DNA from: Actinomycetales bacterium UBA1416 | GTDB taxonomy: Bacteria; Actinomycetota; Actinomycetes; Actinomycetales; Actinomycetaceae | Assembly: GCA_002304945.1 (NCBI GenBank) | Contig: DBPQ01000140.1 | Location: 2,054 to 7,530, forward strand | DNA: 5,477 nucleotides | Reading direction: 5' to 3' | Shown here: positions 1 through 5,477 of the stretch, one piece after another | Numbering within the stretch: the first letter of the stretch is position 1 | Layout of the letters: every line of letters begins with the position of its first letter | Notes under the pieces: generated by a model | Database searches by the model: none | The model's input: the letters and a program-made list of their open reading frames with translations, nothing else | Told to the model about the DNA's origin: nothing | Made by a program: the position numbers and the translations under genes

Positions 1-1098
1 ATCGCGGTGTTCTCCACCACGATGCTGACCACCGTGGGCGGGGGCGTCAGCGCGGCCGCCCGGGATGCCGTCGGCGCCGACGTGCGCCTCACCGGCCCCT
101 ACTACACCGCCGAGGAGCTTGCGGCGATCCGTGCCGTCGACGGCGTCACCTCCGCCACCGAGGTGGTGGAGATGCCCGCCACGCCCCTGATCGAGATCGC
201 GGGCACGGGGTCGAGCGTGGACCAGCAGTCCCGCCGGATCACGCTCCTCGGGGTGGACACCGCCACCCTTGAGGAGACCCAGCGGGGGATCACGGGCGCG
301 CTCGAGCTGCCGGACGGGATGGACCGGCTCGTGGCCGGCGAGGTGCCGCTGGTCCTGGCCGCCCGGCAGCAGGTCACCGACGGCGTGCGGCTCGCCCTGC
401 TCGTCGAGGACCGCGTGCCGGCGTTCGTGGCGGGGCGGGCCCCCGCCGCCCCCGGCCTCGCGGGCGGCTCCTCCTGGGCCGTGGCGGACCTCGGACTCCT
501 CCGGGAGCAATCCGGGCAGCGTCTCCCCTCCCGCCTCGTGCTGGTCGGTCTCGCCGACGACGCCGACCGGGCGGCCGCGCTCGCGGCCCTCACCGAGGCG
601 GTCGGTGGCCGGGGCACGATCACGTCCCCCGCGGGCGGCGAGGCCGACTTCCTCTCCTCGCCGAGTGCTGCGGCCCTCCAGGCCGGCTTCCTGGCCGCGC
701 TCGCCGTCGCCGCCGTGGAGGTGGTGCTCGCCGTGGTGCTCGCCCTCGTTCTCGGAGCTCCCGCCCGCGCGCGGCTGCTGGCTGTGCTGCGCACCCTCGG
801 GCTCGGGGCGAGGGAGGCCCGCCGCCTGGTCTCGTGGGAGACGGTGCCGCTGGTGCTGCTCGCCGCCCCGGTGGGGGCTGCGCTCGGGCTCGCGCTGCCC
901 CGCCTCCTGCGGGCCACGGTGGACCTGCGGCCCTTCACGGGCGGTGCCGACCAGCCGGCGATCGCCCACGACTGGCTGCTGCTGGCGGCGGTGGCGGTGG
1001 GGTCCGCCGCCGTCATCGCCGTGGCCGTGCTGGTGGCGGGCACGATCGCCCGCCGACTGTCCCGAGACGTCCTGCGCATGGGAGATGATGCCGTATGA
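1..1098 (+). CDS. FtsX/MacB-type ABC transporter permease, 3' part (start lies upstream)
   Basis: Membrane subunit of an ABC system of the FtsX/MacB/LolE superfamily. Such systems usually export or extract substrates, or transmit force, at the membrane rather than import. The frame is open from base 1 and 365 codons are visible. A GTG at 7 could be read as a start, but the first residues (IAVFSTTML) look like the end of a membrane helix, so I treat the gene as 5'-truncated. Codons about 12-225 are a soluble extracytoplasmic domain, beginning with a segment (ARDAVGADVRLTGP, then a 'VDGVTSA' strand) typical of MacB periplasmic core domains. Three membrane helices follow at about codons 227-252, 279-303 and 325-349. 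Between the first two is the family's cytoplasmic coupling segment, LRTLGLGAREARRLVSWE. The helix, soluble domain, three-helix order fits either a four-helix permease or the second half of an eight-to-ten-helix permease; the latter is common in actinomycetes. The stop overlaps the next gene's ATG. Substrate unknown. Confidence 0.88.
   Translation: MAVFSTTMLTTVGGGVSAAARDAVGADVRLTGPYYTAEELAAIRAVDGVTSATEVVEMPATPLIEIAGTGSSVDQQSRRITLLGVDTATLEETQRGITGALELPDGMDRLVAGEVPLVLAARQQVTDGVRLALLVEDRVPAFVAGRAPAAPGLAGGSSWAVADLGLLREQSGQRLPSRLVLVGLADDADRAAALAALTEAVGGRGTITSPAGGEADFLSSPSAAALQAGFLAALAVAAVEVVLAVVLALVLGAPARARLLAVLRTLGLGAREARRLVSWETVPLVLLAAPVGAALGLALPRLLRATVDLRPFTGGADQPAIAHDWLLLAAVAVGSAAVIAVAVLVAGTIARRLSRDVLRMGDDAV
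1081..1084 (+). promoter_or_regulatory. Ribosome binding site (GGAG) for the first ABC ATPase
   Basis: GGAG lies ten bases before the ATG at 1095, inside the last codons of the permease gene. The spacing is slightly long but usable. The ATGA overlap at 1095-1098 suggests that re-initiation after the permease stop also helps translation. Confidence 0.5.
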
Positions 1099-1982
1099 CC
1101 GCTGTGACGAGCCCCCGCGGCGGGGAGATCGCGTGCGAGGACCTCGTGCGTATCTTCTCCGCAGAGGGCGTGGAGGTGCAGGCCCTCCAGGGGCTTACCC
1201 TGCACGTCGAGGCCGGGGACCTGGTGGCCGTGGTGGGGGCCTCGGGCTCGGGGAAGTCGACCCTGCTCACGATTCTCTCCGGGCTGGACACCCCGTCCGC
1301 GGGGCGCGTGTCCGTGGCGGGCACCGACCTGCTGACCCTGCGGGGAAAGCGGCGAGTGGACTACCAGCGCCACACGGTCGGGTTCGTGTGGCAGCAGACG
1401 TCCCGCAACCTCCTGCCCTACCTCACCGCCGCGGAGAACGTGGCACTGCCGATGGTGCTGGCCGGCACGGATCCCGGGGCGCGGGTGGACGAGCTGCTGG
1501 AGCTGCTCCAGGTGGCGCACTGCCGCGACCGGCTCCCGGCCACCATGTCGGGCGGCGAGCAGCAGAGGGTGGCGATCGCCGTCGCCGTCGCGAACGCACC
1601 ACGGGTGCTGCTCGCGGACGAGCCCACCGGCGAGCTGGACGAGGCCACCAGCGCCGAGGTGCTCGAGACGCTGCGGGCGGTGAACCGGGAACTCGGGGTG
1701 ACGGTGCTGATCGTCACGCACGACCCGGCGGTGTCCGAGCACGTGCGCCGCACCGTCCAGATCCGGGACGGGCGCACCGCCACCGAGGTGCTGCGCCGCC
1801 GCGAGACGGACGAGCACGGGGAGGAACGCCACATCGCCGAGGAGTTCGCCGTCCTCGACAGGGTGGGGCGCATGCAGCTGCCACAGGACTTCGTGAAGGC
1901 CCTGGAGCTCAAGGACCGGGTCCGCCTCACGCTCGAACCCGACCACGCCGGCGTCTGGCCCGACAGGAAGGAGGACGCGTGA
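1095..1982 (+). CDS. ABC transporter ATP-binding protein, MacB/LolD type, with AbrB-like C-terminal tail
   Basis: Cytoplasmic ATPase that should power the FtsX-type permease encoded just upstream. All nucleotide-binding motifs are present in its 295 residues: Walker A GASGSGKST (48-56), Q-loop Q100 in FVWQQ, signature MSGGEQQ (151-157), Walker B VLLADE with catalytic E176, D-loop GELD (179-182) and H-loop H209. The signature starts with M instead of the usual L. The helix after it reads RVAIAVAVAN, where most relatives have RVAIARAL. The core ends near residue 230; LolD-type proteins usually stop at about 220-240. The extra 60 or so residues include 250-289, EFAVLDRVGRMQLPQDF followed by ALELKDRVRLTLEPDHAGVWP. 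This matches the AbrB/SpoVT pattern (strand, GR-x-x-LP, helix, 'LGI-x-x-D', strand), and the assignment is by eye. The ATG overlaps the permease stop (ATGA), and its own stop overlaps the next GTG. Substrate not predictable. Confidence 0.93.
   Translation: MTAVTSPRGGEIACEDLVRIFSAEGVEVQALQGLTLHVEAGDLVAVVGASGSGKSTLLTILSGLDTPSAGRVSVAGTDLLTLRGKRRVDYQRHTVGFVWQQTSRNLLPYLTAAENVALPMVLAGTDPGARVDELLELLQVAHCRDRLPATMSGGEQQRVAIAVAVANAPRVLLADEPTGELDEATSAEVLETLRAVNRELGVTVLIVTHDPAVSEHVRRTVQIRDGRTATEVLRRRETDEHGEERHIAEEFAVLDRVGRMQLPQDFVKALELKDRVRLTLEPDHAGVWPDRKEDA
1968..1974 (+). promoter_or_regulatory. Strong ribosome binding site (AAGGAGG) that fixes the start of the second ABC ATPase
   Basis: AAGGAGG is a full match to the anti-Shine-Dalgarno sequence and lies four bases before the GTG at 1979. 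It is why I start the second ATPase there, although the same frame stays open far upstream as a high-GC read-through. Confidence 0.8.
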
Positions 1983-2680
1983 GCGCGGCCCTGGCCGGGC
2001 GCGGCCTGACACGCGTGTTCCCGACGCCGTCGGGAGAGGTGCACGCCGTCGTCGACGTGGACGTCGAGGTGCGCACCGGGGAGCTGTTGGTGGTGCGGGG
2101 GCGGTCCGGTGCCGGTAAGACGACGCTGCTGAACCTGTTGGGCGGGCTGGACCGGCCGACGTCGGGCTCGGTGTGGCTCGGGGAGCGGGAGCTCACGGCG
2201 ATGACCGAGGACGAGGCGCTCGCGGTGCGGCGGCAGGAACTGGCGTTCATCTTCCAGTCGTTCGGGCTGATTCCGGTGCTGTCCGCGGCAGAGAACGTGG
2301 AGGTGCCGCTGCGGCTGCTGCGGACCGACCCGGGCGAGCGGGATGACCGTGTGGCCGCCGCACTGGAACGGGTGGGCCTGGCGGATCATGCGAACCAGCG
2401 CCCCCACGAGCTCTCCGGGGGCGAGCAGCAGCGGGTGGGCATCGCGCGGGCCCTCGTGACCGAGCCCACGATCCTGCTGGCCGATGAACCCACCGGGCAG
2501 CTGGACTCCCAGACGGCGGGCACCATCATGGACCTCCTCCACGAACTGGTGCACGAGCGGGGACTGGCCGCGGTGGTCTCCACCCACGACCCGCTGCTGA
2601 TGCGGCAGGCCGACAGGGTGGTGGAACTGCACGACGGGCGTGCGAGGCGCGTGGGACGGCACCTTAGGCTGGAGCCGTGA
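1979..2680 (+). CDS. ABC transporter ATP-binding protein, MacB/LolD type (second, short form)
   Basis: A second ATPase of the same superfamily, 233 residues, the usual length for LolD/MacB-type subunits and without the extra tail of its neighbour. Motifs: Walker A GRSGAGKTT (41-49), Q-loop Q93 in FIFQSFGLIPVLSAAENV (the 'LxPxLxAxENV' stretch is typical of the LolD/FtsE branch), signature LSGGEQQ (145-151), Walker B ILLADE with catalytic E170, D-loop GQLD (173-176) and H-loop H203. It should be catalytically competent. The GTG start at 1979 overlaps the previous stop (GTGA) and has a strong ribosome binding site. It is clearly different in sequence from the first ATPase, so this is not a recent duplication. 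It may pair with the first ATPase as a heterodimer on one permease, or serve a second permease outside the window. Confidence 0.93.
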   Translation: MSAALAGRGLTRVFPTPSGEVHAVVDVDVEVRTGELLVVRGRSGAGKTTLLNLLGGLDRPTSGSVWLGERELTAMTEDEALAVRRQELAFIFQSFGLIPVLSAAENVEVPLRLLRTDPGERDDRVAAALERVGLADHANQRPHELSGGEQQRVGIARALVTEPTILLADEPTGQLDSQTAGTIMDLLHELVHERGLAAVVSTHDPLLMRQADRVVELHDGRARRVGRHLRLEP

Positions 2681-3627
2681 CCAACCTCGAAGCCCGCGTG
2701 GAACTCATCCCGCCGCGCGACGTTCCCCTGGGAGGGCCGCGGGCCATGACGGTGCGCCGGACCCTGCCGTCGCGGCAGCGGACATTCATCGGGGCCTTCT
2801 GCTTCGCGGACCACTACGGCCCGGACGACATCTCCGCGACCGGCGGGATGGACGTGCCGCCCCATCCGCACACGGGGCTCCAGACCGTGACCTGGCTGTT
2901 CGAGGGGGAGGTGCTGCACCTCGACGCCCTCGGCTCCGAGCAGGCCATCCGCCCCGGCCAGCTCAACCTCATGACAGCCGGCCGCGGCATCTGCCACTCC
3001 GAGGAGGGCACGCTCGCCCGTTTCCCGGACCAGCGGCACCTCCACGGCGTCCAACTCTGGACCGCCCTGCCCGATGCGACCCGGAACGGCGAGCGGGCGT
3101 TCGAGCACGTGGCCGATGTGCCGGCGTTCGACCTGGACGGCGCCCACGTGCAGGTGTTCATGGGGACGCTCGGTGGCGTCACCTCCCCAGCGCGGGCCGA
3201 CACGCCGCTCGTGGCCGCGCAGCTGGACCTGCCCGCCGGCGCGACCGTGCGGCTCCCGGTGGACCCGGCGTTCGAGCACGGCGTGCTCCTGGACTCCGGC
3301 GCGCTGCGGGTGGCAGGGACGGAGATGGAGCCGGCGTGGCTGGCCTACCTCGCGCCGGGGAGTGAGGAGTTCGTGCTCGAGGCCGGCGCGGAGCCCGTCC
3401 GTGCCGTGCTCTTCGGCGGGGAGCCGTTCGAGGAGCAGATCATCATGTGGTGGAACATCATCGGCCGCACCCACGACGAGGTGGTGGAGGCGCGGGAGCA
3501 GTGGCAGGCGGCGATCGCCGGCGATCCGGAAGGGGTGGAGCGGTTCGGCCGCGTGACCGGCTACGACGGGCCGCCCCTGCCGGCGCCAGACCTGCCCAAC
3601 GTGACGTTGCGCCCGCGGAGGCGCTGA
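2677..3627 (+). CDS. Pirin family protein (bicupin)
   Basis: Cytoplasmic cupin-fold metalloprotein of 316 residues, close to the family's usual 290-330. The N-terminal pirin cupin spans about 20-130. It carries the four residues that bind iron in human pirin (His56, His58, His101, Glu103), here H63 and H65 in PPHPHTGLQT, and H107 and E109 in GRGICHSEE. Other family hallmarks are FCFADHYGP (41-49), TWLFEGE (72-78), GQLNLMTAGRG (94-104) and LHGVQLW (122-128). The C-terminal pirin domain covers about 175-285 and ends in the conserved MWWNIIGRTHDE motif around W258-W259. Known pirins include quercetin 2,3-dioxygenases (E. coli YhhW) and modulators of central metabolism in Serratia and Streptomyces. 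The sequence does not say which role applies here. The GTG at 2677 overlaps the upstream stop (GTGA). The GGAG at 2671 sits only two bases before it, so translation probably depends on coupling. Confidence 0.95.
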   Translation: MTNLEARVELIPPRDVPLGGPRAMTVRRTLPSRQRTFIGAFCFADHYGPDDISATGGMDVPPHPHTGLQTVTWLFEGEVLHLDALGSEQAIRPGQLNLMTAGRGICHSEEGTLARFPDQRHLHGVQLWTALPDATRNGERAFEHVADVPAFDLDGAHVQVFMGTLGGVTSPARADTPLVAAQLDLPAGATVRLPVDPAFEHGVLLDSGALRVAGTEMEPAWLAYLAPGSEEFVLEAGAEPVRAVLFGGEPFEEQIIMWWNIIGRTHDEVVEAREQWQAAIAGDPEGVERFGRVTGYDGPPLPAPDLPNVTLRPRRR

Positions 3628-3636
3628 GGAGGAGGG
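3628..3636 (+). promoter_or_regulatory. Ribosome binding site (GGAGGAGGG) for the AEC transporter, in the only intergenic gap
   Basis: The 13-base gap after the pirin stop is mostly a purine run containing GGAGG at 3628-3632, eight bases before the GTG at 3641. It supports that GTG as the start. There is no room for a promoter or terminator here. Confidence 0.75.
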
Positions 3637-3640
3637 CTCG

Positions 3641-4570
3641 GTGCTCGACGCAGCAGGGTCGCTGGCCGCCATCGCGGTGCTCGTGGTGGCCGGCGTCGTC
3701 ATGGCGCGCCGGGGCTGGCTCGGCGAGGCGGCCGTCCAGGGGCTCAAGGTCCTCATCACGAACGTCACCCTGCCGCTGCTGCTGTTCCGGGCGTTCCTCC
3801 AGCTCGAGCCGGACGCGCGCAACGCCGTCCTCGCGCTCGCCGTGTTCGCCGCGGTCGCGGTCATGGGTGGGATCGGGGCGCTGCTGACTCGTGCGCTTCG
3901 CCTCCCCACGCCCGAGACCCGGCTCCTGTTCCAGGGGTTCGAGGCCGGGATGCTCGGCTACGCGCTGTTCGTGGCACTGCACGGCGCCGAGCGACTCCCG
4001 GCCTTCGCCGCCCTCGACCTCGGCCAGGTCGTCTACGTGTTCACCGCCCTCCTCGTCCAGATGAGCGTCCTCGAGCAGCACCGCGTGCGTGCATCCATCA
4101 CGTTCCCGTGGCGGGACGTCGCGTCCTCGAAGGTGCTGTGGGCGATCTTCGGCGGGTTGGCGATCTCCCTCGTGGCCCCGGGGTTCGCGGCGGCACTCGC
4201 CGGACCCGAGGGGTTCGCGGCCGCCGTCTTCGACACGGTGGGCGGGCTGACCACCCCGCTGGTGTGCCTCGTCATCGGGGCATCCCTCGCGGCCGGGATC
4301 CCGCGGGACGGGGCGATCGTGAAGGTGGTGGCGCTGCGCACCGTGGTGGGGCTCGCCCTCGGCCTGGTGTTCGCGTTCCTGGTGGTCCCGGCCCTCGGCT
4401 TCGACGAGTGGTACGCGCGGGCCGCGATCGTGCTGTTCCTCCTCCCCGCACCGTTCGTGATCCCCGTCTACCACCGGGGCAACCCCGCGTTCGTCTCCAG
4501 CGTGCTCACGCTCTCGACGCTCGTCTCGATCGTGCTCATCAGCGTGCTCGCGGTGGTGGGGTTGGCATGA
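3641..4570 (+). CDS. AEC family transporter (auxin efflux carrier/malonate transporter type)
   Basis: Integral membrane carrier of 309 residues, the usual length for bacterial AEC proteins. These are secondary transporters of organic anions such as malonate, malate or lactate, related in fold to bile-acid/sodium symporters. About ten helices can be placed in a 5+5 pattern: 5-21, 35-53, 62-84, 97-113, 127-142, 164-180, 196-217, 228-250, 260-277 and 284-308. Family features are the early NVTLPLLLF segment (41-49, with N41 and P45), the glycine-rich GMLGYALF in helix 4, KVLWAIFGGLAIS in helix 6, and the broken helix 7, TTPLVCLVIGASLAAG (204-219), matching the typical 'PLALLxLGxSL' signature. A hydrophilic loop lies at 144-163 between the two halves. 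Start GTG is supported by the purine-rich site just upstream; the first helix begins almost at once. The stop overlaps the kinase ATG (ATGA). The substrate cannot be read from sequence. Sharing an operon with pirin hints at organic acid metabolism, but only weakly. Confidence 0.88.
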   Translation: MLDAAGSLAAIAVLVVAGVVMARRGWLGEAAVQGLKVLITNVTLPLLLFRAFLQLEPDARNAVLALAVFAAVAVMGGIGALLTRALRLPTPETRLLFQGFEAGMLGYALFVALHGAERLPAFAALDLGQVVYVFTALLVQMSVLEQHRVRASITFPWRDVASSKVLWAIFGGLAISLVAPGFAAALAGPEGFAAAVFDTVGGLTTPLVCLVIGASLAAGIPRDGAIVKVVALRTVVGLALGLVFAFLVVPALGFDEWYARAAIVLFLLPAPFVIPVYHRGNPAFVSSVLTLSTLVSIVLISVLAVVGLA

Positions 4571-5477
4571 CGTCCCTCAACCCGCTGTGGCACGTCGACG
4601 CGTTCTTCCGGGCCCACCCCGTGCTCACCGACGTCGTCACGACGGCGCTGCTCACGCTCTTCGCCGTCGTCACCCTCGGCGTGGCGGTGCCGCCCACCGA
4701 GGTGACCCTCAACCTCCTGCTGCTCGCCCCGCTGGCGCTCCGACGGTGGCGGACGCTGCTCTCGGCGGGACTCGTGGTCGGTGCGGCCCTCCTCCACCTC
4801 CTCGTGGGGCCTGAGATCTCGTTCGGTTTCATCGCCGTCCCGGTCACGGTCTACACGCTGGCCGCGCGCGCCCCCCGGTGGGCGTCGCTCGGGGGCCTGG
4901 GCGTCGCCGTCGCCGGCGCGCTCGCCAACGGCGTGAAGGTCGCGTACATGGGGGCCGCGGCGCTGGGCCAGGCGTCCCCCAACATCGCGGTGGGCGTCAT
5001 CATGGCGGCCGTGTCCGCGGGGGTGGTGGTCGCGGCGTGGGCGTTCGGGGACGTCGTGCGCTCGCGCGCTCTCGCCCTGCGGGCGCTCACGGACCGCGCC
5101 CGCCAACTCGAGGTCGAGGCCGTCCAGGAGCGGGAGCTCGCCGCCGCGGACGAGCGGAACCGCATCGCCCGCGAGATGCACGACATCGTCGCCCACTCCC
5201 TCCAGGTGATCATCACCCAGGCCGACGGCGGCCGGTACGCCGCCGCCGCGAACCCGGCCGCCGCCGTCGACGCGCTGGGGACCATCGCGGACACCGGCCG
5301 CGGGGCACTGGCCGAGATGCGCCGGCTGCTGGGGGTGCTGCGCGGCCCGGAGGCGGCCGAGTTCCGCCCCCAACCGGGATTGATGGACCTCCCCGACCTC
5401 CTCGACACCATGCGCCTGACCGGACTCGACGTCGACGCGGCGGTCACCGGCACGCCCCGCCGTCCGCTGCCGGCGGG
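4567..5477 (+). CDS. Sensor histidine kinase, NarL/DesK type (HisKA_3), 3'-truncated by the window end
   Basis: Membrane sensor kinase of a two-component system. The frame is open from the ATG at 4567 to the last base, giving 303 complete codons. The N-terminal part (about 18-162) is a compact hydrophobic module with around six helices (18-40, 45-58, 62-81, 86-101, 106-122, 139-162) and short loops. It resembles the membrane domain common on actinomycete kinases of this type and has no large extracellular sensor. A charged, probably coiled-coil linker follows (166-195). The HisKA_3 dimerisation domain then contains ADERNRIAREMHDIVAHS; H205 is the expected phosphoacceptor, in the family's 'E-M-H-D-x-V-A-H' context. 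Next are the typical IITQADGGRYAA and ALAEMRRLLGVLRG segments. The ATP-binding HATPase domain is not seen and should lie just beyond 5477. The ATG overlaps the AEC stop (ATGA). Only a weak GGGG precedes it, so coupling is likely. A LuxR-type response regulator would be expected next. The stimulus is unknown. Confidence 0.92.
   Translation, partial: MTSLNPLWHVDAFFRAHPVLTDVVTTALLTLFAVVTLGVAVPPTEVTLNLLLLAPLALRRWRTLLSAGLVVGAALLHLLVGPEISFGFIAVPVTVYTLAARAPRWASLGGLGVAVAGALANGVKVAYMGAAALGQASPNIAVGVIMAAVSAGVVVAAWAFGDVVRSRALALRALTDRARQLEVEAVQERELAAADERNRIAREMHDIVAHSLQVIITQADGGRYAAAANPAAAVDALGTIADTGRGALAEMRRLLGVLRGPEAAEFRPQPGLMDLPDLLDTMRLTGLDVDAAVTGTPRRPLPA

Larger units (their letters stand above)
1..5477 (+). 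other. Probable single transcription unit of six co-directional genes
   Basis: Junctions at 1095-1098 (ATGA), 1979-1982 (GTGA), 2677-2680 (GTGA) and 4567-4570 (ATGA) are stop/start overlaps. The remaining junction is a 13-base gap. No stretch without a gene exceeds 13 bases, and I see no hairpin-plus-T-run terminator or AT-rich promoter-like segment. The promoter must lie upstream of the window, unless a promoter inside a coding region is used. That all genes are co-transcribed is an inference from this packing. Confidence 0.65.

Noticed and set aside
269..1978. Upstream extension of the second ATPase frame, giving an apparent 803-residue protein
   Set aside because: The residues before 1979 are low-complexity Arg/Pro/Gly-rich read-through of the permease and first ATPase genes. 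The real start is the GTG at 1979, with a strong ribosome binding site and a normal family length.
102..2012. Very long open frame (636 codons) on the - strand opposite the permease and first ATPase
   Set aside because: Its translation is rich in Arg, Ala, Ser and Pro with no recognisable domain, and it lies fully opposite two well-supported genes. It is the mirror image of high-GC codon use.
1095..2680. The two ATPase genes as a recent tandem duplication
   Set aside because: Outside the standard ATPase motifs they differ strongly, they have different lengths, and only one has the C-terminal tail. Any duplication is ancient.
3627..3636. Short GGA repeat (AGGAGGAGGG) as a possible tandem repeat or regulatory element
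   Set aside because: Its position and sequence are fully explained as the ribosome binding site of the gene starting at 3641.
2386..3909. Long - strand open frame (507 codons) opposite the pirin gene and its neighbours
   Set aside because: It has no family motifs and a composition typical of antisense frames. The + strand pirin has all catalytic residues and conserved motifs.
3458..5453. Several - strand open frames opposite the AEC and kinase genes
   Set aside because: They are His/Arg/Glu-rich without domains, and they overlap clear membrane-protein and HisKA_3 coding on the + strand.
1..5477. Signs of horizontal transfer, such as an insertion sequence, integrase, tRNA site or a composition shift
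   Set aside because: GC content and codon style look even across the window, and there is no mobile-element gene or end repeat that I can see.

Overview
The window is a gene-dense, very GC-rich stretch (roughly 70% or more by eye, with codon third positions almost all G or C). All genes lie on the + strand. This composition, the frequent GTG starts and the protein families present point to a high-GC actinomycete. A Micrococcales-type genome is a guess, not something the sequence proves. I see no RNA gene, insertion sequence, CRISPR array, phage gene or plasmid feature.

Layout: (1) 1-1098, the 3' part of an FtsX/MacB-type ABC permease whose start lies upstream of the window. (2) 1095-1982, an ABC ATPase of the MacB/LolD type with an extra C-terminal segment that looks like an AbrB/SpoVT-type hairpin domain. 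(3) 1979-2680, a second, shorter MacB/LolD-type ABC ATPase. (4) 2677-3627, a pirin-family cupin with its four metal ligands intact. (5) 3641-4570, an AEC-family (auxin efflux carrier/malonate transporter type) membrane transporter. (6) 4567 to the window end, the membrane sensor and phosphoacceptor part of a NarL/DesK-type (HisKA_3) sensor histidine kinase, cut off before its ATPase domain.

Four of the five junctions are 4-base stop/start overlaps (ATGA or GTGA). The only gap is 13 bases, between the pirin and AEC genes, and it holds a strong ribosome binding site. The whole window therefore reads as one translationally coupled transcription unit with no internal promoter or terminator that I can see. 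Genes 1-3 should form one export or extraction ABC system acting at the cytoplasmic membrane. The pirin and AEC genes may form a small metabolic/transport pair. The histidine kinase probably continues past the window into its ATPase domain and, by family habit, a LuxR/NarL-type response regulator. Whether the kinase controls the ABC system or the AEC carrier cannot be read from this sequence.

No clearly new system is visible. The points most worth a second look are the AbrB-like tail on the first ATPase, the use of two different ATPases beside one permease, and the unusual but tight coupling of pirin, carrier and kinase to the ABC genes.
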